Positions 1-8,093 of a stretch of DNA of 13,862 nucleotides are shown one piece after another. Location: NCBI GenBank assembly GCA_029265335.1, contig JAJUJN010000020.1:1-13862 (forward strand), written 5' to 3'. The first letter of the stretch is position 1, and each line of letters begins with the position of its first letter. The position numbers were made by a program, and so were the translations under genes. Below the pieces are notes generated by a model. That model did not search any database and was not told the origin of the DNA. It saw only the letters and a program-made list of their open reading frames with translations. Source of the stretch: Alcaligenaceae bacterium. Lineage in GTDB: Bacteria > Pseudomonadota > Gammaproteobacteria > Burkholderiales > Burkholderiaceae_B.

Positions 1-139
1 CGAGGGAAAGCGGCACCGACCACTCCGGAAAGCCCGAGCTGATGGTGGCGCCTTTGCCGGCCGCGGCGGCAGCATCGCGAAATACCTGCGGCACGGTATG
101 AAAGTGAACGTCGATTCGGTTGACTGTCATGAGGCTCAT
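1..139 (-). CDS. Amidohydrolase (amidohydrolase-2/ACMSD-like), N-terminal part only
   Basis: The reverse strand from 139 to the window edge stays open and encodes the first 46 residues of a protein starting MSLMTVNRIDVHFHTVP. The Asp-Val-His-Phe-His segment matches the N-terminal HxH metal-binding motif of amidohydrolase-2 enzymes (the ACMSD-like decarboxylases and hydrolases), and a PEWS-like segment about 30 residues later is also usual there. The start ATG overlaps the stop of the upstream fumarylacetoacetate-hydrolase-fold gene (ATGA), and a GGAGG sequence (complement of 150-154) lies 10 bases upstream, so the two are probably co-translated. A second in-frame ATG is at 130. The catalytic C-terminal part is outside the window, so the substrate cannot be named. 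The pairing suggests breakdown of an aromatic ring or a related acid; that is inference. Confidence 0.72.
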   Translation of the reverse strand, partial: MSLMTVNRIDVHFHTVPQVFRDAAAAAGKGATISSGFPEWSVPLSL

Positions 140-987
140 TGCACACGCACCTCCATGCTTCCCAGGCCGTCGGCCGAGGCCAGCATGATGTCGCCAGGCG
201 CCACGCGGTTCACGCCCTCGGGGGTGCCAGTGAACAGCACATCGCCGGCTTCCAGCGTATAGAAGCGCGAGGCAAAGGCGATGAGGTCGGGGAGCTCGAT
301 GATGAGGTCGCGCGTGTTGGCGTGCTGGCGCAGTTCTCCGTTCACCCGAAGCTCCATGCCGATGGCGGAAGGGTCGGTGAGTTCATCGGCGGTGGTAAGC
401 CAGGGGCCGAGCACGGTGTAGGTGTCGATCGATTTGCGCAGGCTGCGCTCTTCCGGGCCGCGGGTGGTCATGTCCAGGCCCAGACAATAGCCGGCCACGT
501 GCTCCAGTGCCTGCTCGCGCGAGATGTTGCGCGCCGTTTTCCCGATGATGCACACCAGTTCAATTTCGTGATCGTTGCGCCGCTCGGGATGGGCGATGAC
601 CACCGGCTGCGAGGGGCCAATGAGCGAGCTGTTGGCTTTGAGAAACAAGCCCACTCGCTGAATTTCTTCCACCTGGTTCTGGTGGTGAATTTCGGCGTCA
701 TCGCGCGCTTCCTGCAGATGCTTTTGGTAGTTCACTGGCGCCGCCACGATCTTGCCCGGATTGGCCACGGGGCTGAGCAATCGCACGTCGGCCAGCGGTA
801 TGCTGGGGGCGGCAGGCAGAGCTGCCTCGATGGCGGGTCGCAACTCGGGTAAATGGCGAATAAGCAGGTCGCCGCGCGGCAGGGGATAGCGGCAGGCAGG
901 CAGTTCCTGCAACACCGAGGTGACGTTGCGAACGACATCACCCTCTACGACGCCGAGTTGGTCGGCATCGAAACGGCACAACTTCAT
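136..987 (-). CDS. Fumarylacetoacetate hydrolase family protein
   Basis: This 283-residue protein belongs to the FAH superfamily, whose members cleave or isomerise 2-oxo-acid intermediates of aromatic catabolism, such as fumarylpyruvate or 2-hydroxyhepta-2,4-dienedioate. Metal ligands fit the family pattern: E141 and E143 in NDHEIELVCIIGK and D172 in GLDMTTRG. The GTPEGV loop is at 254-259, and the conserved lysine is probably K185. The N-terminal 60 residues form the usual small lead domain. The ATG at 987 was chosen over a reading frame open to 1038 because MKLCRFD matches the typical family start and GGAG lies 8 bases upstream. It overlaps the downstream amidohydrolase gene by four bases. 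The exact reaction cannot be set from sequence: hydrolase, isomerase and decarboxylase members look alike. Confidence 0.9.
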   Translation of the reverse strand: MKLCRFDADQLGVVEGDVVRNVTSVLQELPACRYPLPRGDLLIRHLPELRPAIEAALPAAPSIPLADVRLLSPVANPGKIVAAPVNYQKHLQEARDDAEIHHQNQVEEIQRVGLFLKANSSLIGPSQPVVIAHPERRNDHEIELVCIIGKTARNISREQALEHVAGYCLGLDMTTRGPEERSLRKSIDTYTVLGPWLTTADELTDPSAIGMELRVNGELRQHANTRDLIIELPDLIAFASRFYTLEAGDVLFTGTPEGVNRVAPGDIMLASADGLGSMEVRVQ

Positions 988-1044
988 GAGATTCTCCAGA
1001 ACAGGCGCGCAACGTAAGGAAAGGCGGGCGCGCCGCAATCCGGC

Positions 1045-1073
1045 ACTTTACGGGCATAGGGCTGTCTGTACAA
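1045..1073 (-). promoter_or_regulatory. Possible sigma-70 promoter for the FAH-family gene
   Basis: On the reverse strand TTGTAC (1073-1068) and TAAAGT (1050-1045) are separated by 17 bases and point at the gene starting at 987. The matches to consensus are only partial (3/6 and 4/6). A leader of about 50 bases would follow. It is the best candidate seen in the divergent gap. Confidence 0.3.
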
Positions 1074-1130
1074 CAAAGACAAGCTTGCCAGGCAGCATCA
1101 GCTTGAAGATTCGCCTGGCGACCGCCACGT

Positions 1131-1136
1131 TATAAT
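1131..1136 (+). promoter_or_regulatory. Consensus -10 box upstream of hemA
   Basis: A perfect TATAAT lies about 64 bases before the hemA start. No good -35 hexamer sits 16-18 bases upstream; TTGAAG at 1103-1108 is 22 bases away. The promoter may be weak or activator-dependent, and the call rests on the -10 alone. Confidence 0.4.
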
Positions 1137-1199
1137 GTGCAAGAACTTGGAACATGCGGGCATTGCGTCTCAATCTGCCTGAGCTCCCCCGCAACCATC

Positions 1200-2468
1200 A
1201 TGGCTGTCGACGTTTACACATTCGGACTCAACCACCACTCCGCACCCGTCGCGGTGCGCGAGAAGGTATCGCTATCGCTCGAGCTGCTCAAGCCCGCGCT
1301 GGGCGCCTTGCGCTCAACGTTTGGCGGCAGTGTGCGCGAGGCCGCGATTCTGTCCACCTGTAATCGCACCGAGGTGTATTTTGCGTCCACGTCGGAAGTG
1401 GCGGGCGAAGTGCCAGCCTGGATGGCCAGTTATCACCAGCTCGATTCGCAATCGCTGCAGCCCCATCTGTATCAGCACACCCAGCACGAAGCGGTGCGTC
1501 ACGCGTTTCGGGTAGCGAGCGGGCTCGATTCCATGGTGCTGGGCGAGCCGCAGATTCTCGGCCAAATGAAAGACGCCGCCCGCGTGGCGCAAGAGTCGGG
1601 CAGCCTGGGTACCTTGCTGCATCAACTTTTTCAGCGCACCTTTGCCGTGGCCAAAGAGGTGCGGTCGCAAACCGCGATCGGCGAGCAATCGGTGTCGATG
1701 GCAGCCGCCGCGGTGAGGCTCGCCGAACGTGTGTTCGGCGATCTGGGCAAGTGCAAGGTGCTATTCATTGGCGCCGGCGAAATGATCGAACTCTGTGCCA
1801 CGCATTTCGCCTCGCGCCAACCACAGCGCATGGCCGTGGCCAACCGCACGGTGGAGCGGGCTGAAGGCCTGGCTCGTCGCTTCAATGCGCACACCATGAC
1901 CTTGTCGCAGTTACCGCAGCATCTGGCGGATTTCGACGTGGTGGTTTCCTGTACGGCGAGCTCCTTGCCCATCCTCGGCCTGGGGATGGTGGAGCGGGCT
2001 ACCCGCATGCGCCGGCACAAGCCCATGGTCATGGTCGACCTTGCCGTGCCGCGCGATATCGAATCCGAAGTGTCGCGGCTCGACGACATCTATCTATATT
2101 CTGTGGATGATCTGGGCCGTTTGGTGCAGAGCGCGAGCGACGCCCGCCAAGCGGCGGTGGTGCAGGCCGAGGCCATCATCGAAACCCGCGTGCAGCATTT
2201 TATGCATTGGCTGGGCACGCGCGAAGTGGTGCCGGTCATCCGCGATCTCCACCAGTCGGCCGAAGCGATGCAGCAAGTGGAGCTCGAGCGCGCGCGTCGT
2301 GCCCTGGCGCGCGGCGAGAACCCCGAAGCCGTTCTGGAGCAGCTGGCGCAGGGGCTCACCCAGAAATTCCTGCACGGCCCCATGTCGGCGCTCAATCATT
2401 CCGATCGCCCGCAGCGCGAGCAGTTGCTCGAGTGGCTGCCCCGCCTCTACACCATGCGCGAGCGTTAG
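1200..2468 (+). CDS. hemA: Glutamyl-tRNA reductase
   Basis: HemA reduces glutamyl-tRNA(Glu) with NADPH to glutamate-1-semialdehyde, the committed step of tetrapyrrole (heme, siroheme) synthesis by the C5 route, in the cytoplasm. The 422-residue length is normal for the family. The N-terminal [13 protein letters not shown] (9-21) and STCNRTE with catalytic C54 mark the catalytic domain; [15 protein letters not shown] (108-122) is the family signature; the NADPH domain has GAGEM at 191-195; the C-terminal helices form the dimerisation region. The ATG at 1200 was chosen because the family starts just before the GLNH motif; an in-frame GTG at 1137 would add 21 unusual residues and sits on the -10 box. 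No clear ribosome site precedes 1200. It leads the conserved hemA-prfA-prmC cluster. Confidence 0.97.
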   Translation: MAVDVYTFGLNHHSAPVAVREKVSLSLELLKPALGALRSTFGGSVREAAILSTCNRTEVYFASTSEVAGEVPAWMASYHQLDSQSLQPHLYQHTQHEAVRHAFRVASGLDSMVLGEPQILGQMKDAARVAQESGSLGTLLHQLFQRTFAVAKEVRSQTAIGEQSVSMAAAAVRLAERVFGDLGKCKVLFIGAGEMIELCATHFASRQPQRMAVANRTVERAEGLARRFNAHTMTLSQLPQHLADFDVVVSCTASSLPILGLGMVERATRMRRHKPMVMVDLAVPRDIESEVSRLDDIYLYSVDDLGRLVQSASDARQAAVVQAEAIIETRVQHFMHWLGTREVVPVIRDLHQSAEAMQQVELERARRALARGENPEAVLEQLAQGLTQKFLHGPMSALNHSDRPQREQLLEWLPRLYTMRER

Positions 2469-2485
2469 CTACGCTTTACCGCCCA

Positions 2486-2537
2486 GACCGGTATGGTGCC
2501 GGTCGCTTCCTTGCACGTGCCGCCCGGTTCCTCGGGC
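2486..2537 (+). other. Two tandem hairpins between hemA and prfA
   Basis: The 102-bp gap holds GACCGG/CCGGTC (2486-2491 and 2499-2504, 7-base loop) and GCCCG/CGGGC (2522-2526 and 2533-2537, 6-base loop). The second is followed by only TTTG, so neither is a convincing intrinsic terminator. They may weaken read-through or mark mRNA processing between the two genes; that is inference. Confidence 0.35.
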
Positions 2538-2570
2538 TTTGTCACCTTCTTCGCGTTTTTCCAAAAATTC

Positions 2571-3653
2571 ATGATCAAGCCTTCCATGCGAGAGCGACTC
2601 GATCAGCTCTCGCACCGCCTGACCGAAGTCGACGCCATGCTCGCCACGCCCGAAGTGGGCAGCGACATGAACGCTTTCCGCAAGCTGTCGCGCGAGCGAG
2701 CGGAGCTGGAGCCCGTAGTTACCACGTTCCAGAACTTCAGCAAGCTCGAACAGCAGGTGGCGGACGCCCGCGAATTGCTGCGCGATCCCGAGCTGGGCGA
2801 AATGGCGGCCGACGAGGTAGCCAGCGGTGAAGCCGAGTTGGTGAATTTGAGTGAAGAGCTGCGCGTGCTGCTGTTGCCGCGCGACCCGGACGATGGCCGC
2901 AACCTGTTTCTCGAAATTCGAGCGGGCACCGGTGGCGACGAAAGCGCCCTGTTCGCCGGCGATCTGCTGCGCATGTATCTGCGCCACGCTGAGCGTCAAG
3001 GCTGGCGTACCGAAATCATGTCTTCACATGAGTCCGAACTCGGTGGCTATAAAGAAGTGATTGTGCGTATCGAGGGTGACGGCGCCTATGGCAAGCTCAA
3101 GTTCGAGTCGGGCGGCCATCGCGTTCAGCGCGTGCCCGAAACCGAATCACAGGGGCGCATCCACACATCCGCCTGCACGGTAGCAGTGATGCCCGAGCCC
3201 GACGAGCAAGAAGATCTGGTCATCAATCCCAACGATTTGCGGATCGATACCTTCCGCGCCAGTGGCGCTGGTGGTCAGCACGTGAACAAAACCGACTCGG
3301 CGATTCGCATCACGCATTTGCCCACCGGCTTGGTAGTGGAATGTCAGGATGATCGCTCCCAGCATCGCAACCGCGAGAAGGCGATGGCTGTGCTGGCCGC
3401 CCGTTTGCGCGATCGCGAAGCCCAGGCGCGGCAATCCGAGGAAGCAGCCCAGCGCAAGAGTTTGATTGGTTCCGGTGACCGTTCGGAACGCATTCGTACC
3501 TACAATTTCCCGCAAGGGCGGGTTACCGAACATCGCATCAACCTCACGCTCTACAAGTTGCAGCAGGTGCTCGATGGCGAGCTCGATGAAATCATCGGCG
3601 CCCTGTTGGCCGAGCACCAGGCGGCACAGTTGGCGGCTCTCGGCGATGACTGA
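2571..3653 (+). CDS. prfA: Peptide chain release factor 1
   Basis: RF1 recognises UAA and UAG stop codons in the ribosomal A site and triggers peptide release. The 360-residue protein has the standard order: N-terminal helical domain (about 1-105), then the codon-recognition domain with the tripeptide anticodon element P189-E190-T191 (PET, a variant I recall from other RF1 proteins; E. coli has PAT), then the peptidyl-transferase domain with GGQ at 234-236 in [16 protein letters not shown]. The TIHTSA-type core ([15 protein letters not shown]) is intact. The start [13 protein letters not shown] matches family N termini, so 2571 is preferred to an in-frame ATG at 2493. No clear Shine-Dalgarno is seen at 2571. 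The gene overlaps prmC by 8 bases, so target and modifying enzyme are translated from one message. Confidence 0.97.
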   Translation: MIKPSMRERLDQLSHRLTEVDAMLATPEVGSDMNAFRKLSRERAELEPVVTTFQNFSKLEQQVADARELLRDPELGEMAADEVASGEAELVNLSEELRVLLLPRDPDDGRNLFLEIRAGTGGDESALFAGDLLRMYLRHAERQGWRTEIMSSHESELGGYKEVIVRIEGDGAYGKLKFESGGHRVQRVPETESQGRIHTSACTVAVMPEPDEQEDLVINPNDLRIDTFRASGAGGQHVNKTDSAIRITHLPTGLVVECQDDRSQHRNREKAMAVLAARLRDREAQARQSEEAAQRKSLIGSGDRSERIRTYNFPQGRVTEHRINLTLYKLQQVLDGELDEIIGALLAEHQAAQLAALGDD

Positions 3654-4491
3654 GGCTCATCGGCCCACCGTGTCGGCGCTGATCGCCAGCAGCGGCTTGC
3701 CACGCAGTGAGGCCAATCGCTTGATGCAGGAATTGCTGGGGGTGTCGCGCAGTTGGCTGATCGCCCACGACGATGCCGTGCTCGAGAGCAAACAACTGGC
3801 CCAATGGCAGCACTGGTGCAACCGCCGCCTCAGCGGGGAGCCGCTCAGTTACATTCTGGGGTGGCGGGAGTTCTACGGTCACCGCTTTGAAGTGTCTCCC
3901 CATGTGCTGATTCCACGCACCGATACCGAAACCCTGGTAGAGCTTGCGCTGGAGCTGCCACTGCCGGAAGAGGGCGCGAGAGTGCTTGACCTCGGCACTG
4001 GCAGCGGCATCATCGCCATTTCGTTGGCGCTGGCGCGACCGGGCTGGGAAGTCTTGGCGAGCGAGGTGAGCGGTGAAGCTCTGGCGGTGGCCAAAGCGAA
4101 TGCGGAGCGGCTGAAGGCGAGGGTGCGCTTTGTGCGCGGCAGCTGGTGGAGTGCGCTGGCTGGCCAGGCGCCCGCCGGAACCCGCTTCGATCTGGTGGTG
4201 TCCAACCCGCCGTATGTGCCTGCCCACGACGTTCATCTATCGAAGGGCGACCTTCGCTACGAGCCCCAGCTGGCGCTCACCGATGGTGGCGATGGTTTGG
4301 GACCGGCTCGAGAAATCGTGGCCGGAGCTCCTCAGCATTTGCAGCCCGGTGGCTGGTTGTGGCTGGAACATGGATACGATCAAGCCGAGGCGGTGCAAGG
4401 CCTTTTTCGGGCCGAAGGCTGGCGCGACGTGAAGAGTTGCAACGACCTATCTGGCATCGCACGTTGCACGGGGGCGCGCTGGCATAGATGA
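3646..4491 (+). CDS. prmC: Release factor glutamine methyltransferase
   Basis: PrmC (HemK) uses S-adenosylmethionine to N5-methylate the glutamine of the GGQ motif in release factors, raising termination efficiency. The 281-residue protein has the N-terminal helical substrate domain (about 1-75, ending in [15 protein letters not shown]), [10 protein letters not shown] at 90-99, the SAM-binding loop DLGTGSG at 115-121, and the catalytic NPPY at 187-190, which holds the target glutamine amide. Late motifs EHGYDQ (241-246) and DLSGIAR (267-273) match the family. The ATG at 3646 lies inside the end of prfA (8-base overlap), and no separate ribosome site is seen, so translation is probably coupled. 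The C terminus is complete. Confidence 0.96.
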   Translation: MTEAHRPTVSALIASSGLPRSEANRLMQELLGVSRSWLIAHDDAVLESKQLAQWQHWCNRRLSGEPLSYILGWREFYGHRFEVSPHVLIPRTDTETLVELALELPLPEEGARVLDLGTGSGIIAISLALARPGWEVLASEVSGEALAVAKANAERLKARVRFVRGSWWSALAGQAPAGTRFDLVVSNPPYVPAHDVHLSKGDLRYEPQLALTDGGDGLGPAREIVAGAPQHLQPGGWLWLEHGYDQAEAVQGLFRAEGWRDVKSCNDLSGIARCTGARWHR

Positions 4492-4512
4492 CGAGCGCGC
4501 GGGTGAAGGAAG

Positions 4513-4531
4513 CTCTGAACCACATTCAGAG
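4513..4531 (+). repeat. Perfect 7-bp inverted repeat upstream of grxD
   Basis: CTCTGAA (4513-4519) and TTCAGAG (4525-4531) form a perfect dyad with a 5-base spacer. It covers the place where the -35 box of the grxD promoter should lie. No T-run follows, so it is not a typical terminator. An operator role is possible but unproven. Confidence 0.5.
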
Positions 4532-4544
4532 TGGCGTTAACACC

Positions 4545-4550
4545 TATAAT
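4545..4550 (+). promoter_or_regulatory. Consensus -10 box upstream of grxD
   Basis: A perfect TATAAT lies 38 bases before the grxD ATG. No good -35 hexamer is present at 16-18 bases upstream; that place is occupied by the inverted repeat at 4513-4531. This suggests a regulated promoter that lets grxD-ubiX be expressed apart from hemA-prfA-prmC. Confidence 0.45.
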
Positions 4551-4588
4551 TGGATTCATATGAAGGTAATTTTTCAAGCGAGGTTGCC

Positions 4589-4915
4589 ATGAGCAGCGTA
4601 CAGGAATTTCTCAGCAAGACGGTATCGGATCACCCCGTGGTGCTCTTCATGAAAGGTACCGCGCAGCTTCCTCAGTGCGGATTCTCCGGCAAGGCCGTGC
4701 AATTGCTCAAAGGCTGTGGTTTGAAGCAGTTGGTCACCGTGAACGTGCTCGACGACAACGAAGTTCGCGAGGGCATCAAGGAGTTTTCCAACTGGCCCAC
4801 CATTCCTCAGCTTTATGTGAAGGGTGAGTTCATCGGCGGCTCCGACATCATGACCGAAATGTATGAGTCGGGTGAACTCAAGCAATTGCTGGAAGACGCC
4901 GGCGTTACCGGATGA
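4589..4915 (+). CDS. grxD: Monothiol (CGFS-type) glutaredoxin
   Basis: Grx4/GrxD proteins bind a glutathione-coordinated [2Fe-2S] cluster at a single-cysteine CGFS site and pass clusters between Fe-S assembly factors, often with BolA-type partners. The protein is 108 residues, one glutaredoxin domain. The CGFS site is C30-G31-F32-S33 in PQCGFSGK; W69-P70-T71-I72-P73 gives the cis-proline loop; G83-G84 in FIGGSDI contacts glutathione. K22 in MKGT is the usual conserved lysine. GAGG (4580-4583) precedes the ATG at 4589 at a good distance, which decides this start over an ATG at 4550. It overlaps ubiX by four bases (ATGA). Confidence 0.96.
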   Translation: MSSVQEFLSKTVSDHPVVLFMKGTAQLPQCGFSGKAVQLLKGCGLKQLVTVNVLDDNEVREGIKEFSNWPTIPQLYVKGEFIGGSDIMTEMYESGELKQLLEDAGVTG

Positions 4916-5523
4916 CCGAACTCGCCACTTCCACGCCCGGGCCGCGACGGCTGGTGGTGGGCGTGACCGGCGCCACGGGCTCCATTTATGCCGTGCGTTT
5001 GCTGCAGCTGGTGCGCGAACACACCGATGTAGAAACGCATCTGGTGGTGTCGCCTGCGGGTGTGCTCAATATGCGGCACGAACTGGGTCAGTCACGCCAG
5101 TATCTGCATGATTTGGCCGACGTGGCCTACAGCTTTCGTGATGTGGGTGCCACGCTCGCCAGTGGCGGCTTTGCCACCCATGGCATGGTCATTCTGCCGT
5201 GCTCAATGAGAACGCTGTCGGCGGTGGCGCAGGCGTTTTCGGATAATCTCATCACGCGGGCGGCTGACGTGATGTTGAAAGAGCGGCGTCGCTTGCTCTT
5301 GATGGTGCGCGAAACGCCATTCAACCTGGCCCACTTGCGCAACATGACTGCGGTAACCGAAATGGGCGGGATCGTGTTTCCGCCCCTGCCGGCCTTCTAT
5401 CACCACCCCCAAAGTATTACCGAGATGGTGGACCACACCGTGGCCCGCATGCTCAGCCTGCTCGATATTTCCGTGCCGGGGCCCGAGTGGCAGGGCGCGG
5501 AATATCCTGCCGAGCCTCGATAG
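4912..5523 (+). CDS. ubiX: Flavin prenyltransferase UbiX
   Basis: UbiX joins dimethylallyl phosphate to reduced FMN, making prenyl-FMN, the cofactor of the UbiD decarboxylase in ubiquinone synthesis. The 203-residue protein has the flavoprotein loop GVTGATGSIY (17-26), GMVILPCSMRTLSAVA (91-106) and NLITRAADVMLKERRRL (112-128), followed by RETPF (133-137) and PPLPAFYHHPQSI (157-169), all hallmarks of the UbiX/Pad family. The C-terminal 15 residues (PGPEWQGAEYPAEPR region) are a short tail beyond the core. The start overlaps the grxD stop, so the pair is probably translated together. A UbiX-like protein serving an aromatic-acid decarboxylase is an alternative; no ubiD lies in the window. Confidence 0.93.
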   Translation: MTELATSTPGPRRLVVGVTGATGSIYAVRLLQLVREHTDVETHLVVSPAGVLNMRHELGQSRQYLHDLADVAYSFRDVGATLASGGFATHGMVILPCSMRTLSAVAQAFSDNLITRAADVMLKERRRLLLMVRETPFNLAHLRNMTAVTEMGGIVFPPLPAFYHHPQSITEMVDHTVARMLSLLDISVPGPEWQGAEYPAEPR

Positions 5524-5624
5524 GCCGGGTTTCTCGCCGCGCTGCACCAGCGTTGATCAGTACCGCCCCTGCGGAGCGGACCCCACCTCAGAGGCGTGGC
5601 CGGTGCGCAGGGCGTGAATCTGGA
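5524..5624 (+). other. Convergent gap between ubiX and hisC
   Basis: The 101-bp gap separates two genes that run toward each other. It contains small GC-rich hairpins, for example CGCTG-cac-CAGCG just after ubiX, but no T-run on either strand. No standard intrinsic terminator is visible, so termination here may be Rho-dependent. Confidence 0.4.
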
Positions 5625-6689
5625 CTACTGCGCAGAGAATATGGCATCGAGCGCGTTGAGCAGCGCCTCGCACTGATCGTCGGTGCCCACGGTGATGCGC
5701 AGGAATTGTTCGATGCGTGGCTGGTTGAAATGACGCACCAGAATGGCGTGTTCGCGTAGCGACTGCGCGAGCTTGGCCGCATCGTGCTGGGGATGGCGCG
5801 CAAACACAAAGTTGCCGGCCGACGGCAACACCTCGAAGCCCCGCTCCGTCAGGGCACGGCTGAGATGATGGCGCGTATCCATCACGCGTCGCCGCGTTTC
5901 CTGCAGCCAATTGTCGTCTTCGATGGCCGCGGTGGCGGCCGCAATGGCGCTGCGCCCCAGCGGATAGGAGTTGAAACTGTTCTTCACCCGTTCGAGCGCG
6001 GTGATGAGATTGGGATGCCCCACTGCATAACCCACTCTAAGACCAGCCAGTGAGCGTGATTTCGACAGCGTCTGGATGACCAGCAGGTTGTCGTGGTCGC
6101 GAGTGAGAGGAATCGCGCTGGTGCCGCCAAAGTCGATATAGGCCTCGTCTACCACCACCAGTCGATTGGGCAGGCGCTGCAGCAATTGTTCGATGGCCAG
6201 CACGGGCAGTAGGCGTCCGGTGGGCGCATTGGGGTTGGGAAAAATGATGGCCCCACCGCGGTCATCGTAGTCGTCGAGGTTGATCTCGAAGCGATCATTC
6301 AACGGCACTGTGCGCCAGTCGATCTGGTAGAGACGGCAATAAGTTGGGTAGAAGCTGTAGGTGATGTCGGGAAACAGCAGGGGCTTGTCTTGCTTCAACA
6401 GGCCCATGAACACGTGAGCCAGCACTTCGTCCGAGCCATTGCCCACAAAAACCTGGTTGGTTTGAATTTTGTAGTGTCGGGCAATGGCCGACTTCAAGGA
6501 GGTGGCGTCGGGGTCGGGGTAAAGACGCAGCGACTCATCGGCACTATCCCGAATCGCAGCCAGGGCATTCCTGGATGGCGGGTAGGGGTTTTCGTTCGTA
6601 TTCAGCTTGATCAGCTTATCGATGCGCGGTTGCTCGCCCGGAACGTACGGCGTGAGTTCGTGAACGATGGAGCTCCAAAACTGGGTCAT
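5625..6689 (-). CDS. hisC: Histidinol-phosphate aminotransferase
   Basis: HisC is a PLP enzyme that makes histidinol phosphate from imidazole acetol phosphate with glutamate as amino donor, in histidine synthesis; members often also act on aromatic 2-oxo acids. The 354 residues match the family. Visible motifs are [12 protein letters not shown] (28-39), GNGSDE (83-88), the NPNAPTG phosphate/PLP loop (152-158), DEAYIDF (181-187), the Schiff-base lysine K210 in [15 protein letters not shown], and R331 in FLRITVGT, which would bind the substrate carboxylate. No other his genes are nearby. It lies 30 bases downstream of ttcA on the same strand and probably ends that operon. Betaproteobacteria commonly carry more than one hisC; which role this copy has cannot be told here. 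Confidence 0.93.
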   Translation of the reverse strand: MTQFWSSIVHELTPYVPGEQPRIDKLIKLNTNENPYPPSRNALAAIRDSADESLRLYPDPDATSLKSAIARHYKIQTNQVFVGNGSDEVLAHVFMGLLKQDKPLLFPDITYSFYPTYCRLYQIDWRTVPLNDRFEINLDDYDDRGGAIIFPNPNAPTGRLLPVLAIEQLLQRLPNRLVVVDEAYIDFGGTSAIPLTRDHDNLLVIQTLSKSRSLAGLRVGYAVGHPNLITALERVKNSFNSYPLGRSAIAAATAAIEDDNWLQETRRRVMDTRHHLSRALTERGFEVLPSAGNFVFARHPQHDAAKLAQSLREHAILVRHFNQPRIEQFLRITVGTDDQCEALLNALDAIFSAQ

Positions 6690-6719
6690 GTCGATGTCCG
6701 TAAAAACAAAAATGCAGCT

Positions 6720-7673
6720 TCAAACGAAGCGTACGATTTGCGGTGTGGCGGGCAAAGCCGCGGTGTCGTCGTTGGGCTGCGGGTGAGAGTTCGTGGCGTC
6801 GTCGGGATCGAAGGCGCGATCGCCTTCCGGATTGGGTTCGCCCGTGGGGCGCAGGTTCGCAAAGTCGAAAAGCTCGCGATCCATCAGGTGTGAAGGAGTC
6901 ACCCGGCCCAGGGCGTTGAAGATATTCTCGATTCGCCCAGGAAAGCGCGCCTCCCACTCCCGAATCATGCGCGCGGCTTCCTGGCGCTTGAGGTTTTCTT
7001 GGGTGCCGCACAGATTGCAGGGGATGATCGGAAATTCTCGCCAGCGGGCGTAGGCGATGAGGTCATCTTCGCGCACATAGGCCAACGGCCGAATCACAGT
7101 GTGGCGCCCATCATCCGACACGAGCTTGGGCGGCATCGCTTTCAACTTGCCACCGTAGAACATATTCAGGAAGAACGTGGCAAGGATGTCGTCGCGGTGG
7201 TGACCGAGCGCGATCTTGGTGGCGCCCAGCTCGCTGGCCACGCGGTACAGAATGCCGCGTCGCAGACGCGAGCACAGCGAGCACATGGTTTTTCCTTCGG
7301 GCACCACGCGCGTGACAATCGAGTAGGTGTCCTGGGTTTCGATATGAAAGGGCACCCCGAGCGATTCCAGATAATTGGGCAAGACCTCTGCCGGAAAACC
7401 CGGCTGCTTCTGGTCGAGGTTCACCGCCACCAAATCGAAATGGATGGGCGCGCGCTCGCGCAGGGTAAGCAGGATGTCCAGCAAACCGTAGGAGTCTTTG
7501 CCACCCGAGAGGCACACCATGACATTGTCGCCGTCTTCGATCATGCCGAAGTCGGCAATGGCTCGGCCGGTTTCACGGGTGAGTCGCTTGTGGAGTTTGT
7601 TGCGTTCGTGGCGCTGGCGTTGCTCCTCAGCAGCTGTGTTGGCCGAACGATGCAGCAGTGGTGATGTGGTCAT
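6720..7673 (-). CDS. ttcA: tRNA 2-thiocytidine(32) synthetase TtcA
   Basis: TtcA thiolates cytidine 32 in the anticodon loop of some tRNAs, using ATP and a [4Fe-4S] cluster. The 317-residue protein has the PP-loop ATPase motif SGGKDS at 56-61, the central C131-x-x-C134 pair in [12 protein letters not shown] and the later C219-x-x-C222 pair in PCNLCGTQ; the family uses three of these cysteines for the cluster. [19 protein letters not shown] (157-175) is a strong family signature. The C-terminal 40 or so residues are rich in Asp, Pro and Asn and probably disordered. Its start overlaps the folB stop by four bases (ATGA), and a GAGG in the end of folB may serve as its ribosome site. Confidence 0.96.
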   Translation of the reverse strand: MTTSPLLHRSANTAAEEQRQRHERNKLHKRLTRETGRAIADFGMIEDGDNVMVCLSGGKDSYGLLDILLTLRERAPIHFDLVAVNLDQKQPGFPAEVLPNYLESLGVPFHIETQDTYSIVTRVVPEGKTMCSLCSRLRRGILYRVASELGATKIALGHHRDDILATFFLNMFYGGKLKAMPPKLVSDDGRHTVIRPLAYVREDDLIAYARWREFPIIPCNLCGTQENLKRQEAARMIREWEARFPGRIENIFNALGRVTPSHLMDRELFDFANLRPTGEPNPEGDRAFDPDDATNSHPQPNDDTAALPATPQIVRFV

Positions 7674-8041
7674 TCCACGGCCTCACGACGAACAAACACC
7701 TCGATACCTACTGCTGCACAGTCGGCAAACGCCATGGGCTTGCCGATACGCAGACGCAGGGCGGTCACCTCGGGATACTCAGCCAGAAGCCGATGCGTGA
7801 GGCGGTCGCACAGGGTTTCGAGCAAGTCCACATGCGTGCGGGAGCATTCGTCGATGATGGTCTCGCGCAGGCGCCGGTAATCGAGCACTTCGCGGATGTC
7901 ATCGCGCGTAATGGGGGTGTGCGGTTCAAGATCGAACTCTGCATCCACGTGCAGAGGCTGGGTGGCGCCCCGCTCGTGGTCCAGAATACCAATGTGAGAA
8001 TCGATGGCGAGGCGCTGAAAGAAGATTCGGCGTTGAGGCAT
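7670..8041 (-). CDS. folB: Dihydroneopterin aldolase
   Basis: FolB cleaves 7,8-dihydroneopterin to 6-hydroxymethyl-7,8-dihydropterin and glycolaldehyde in folate synthesis. The 123 residues match the family. Expected active-site positions are present: E23 in GILDHERG, Y55 in LDYRRL, E75 in DLLETL and K101 in GKPMAF, with the VGIEVFVRR end strand. It lies 52 bases downstream of a pteridine-reductase-like SDR and overlaps ttcA, so pterin chemistry is shared by two adjacent genes. An AAGGA sequence lies 13 bases before the ATG, further than ideal. A dihydroneopterin triphosphate epimerase (FolX-like) is a remote alternative. Confidence 0.92.
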   Translation of the reverse strand: MPQRRIFFQRLAIDSHIGILDHERGATQPLHVDAEFDLEPHTPITRDDIREVLDYRRLRETIIDECSRTHVDLLETLCDRLTHRLLAEYPEVTALRLRIGKPMAFADCAAVGIEVFVRREAVE

Positions 8042-8093
8042 GATGATTTGCAGGTCCTTGCTGCCGACCGAGGGCGGAATGTATGCAGCGACT

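Noticed and set aside
139..852. 237-codon plus-strand open frame inside the FAH-family gene
   Set aside because: It is the antisense shadow of a clear FAH-fold gene and is rich in His, Gly and Val as such shadows are.
2492..2570. Upstream in-frame ATG at 2493 as the prfA start
   Set aside because: The added 26 residues do not resemble RF1 N termini, while [10 protein letters not shown] at 2571 does.
3160..3190. PET in place of PAT in the RF1 anticodon element as an oddity
   Set aside because: From memory, RF1 proteins of other bacteria such as Bacillus also have PET, so it is normal variation and not a changed stop-codon specificity.
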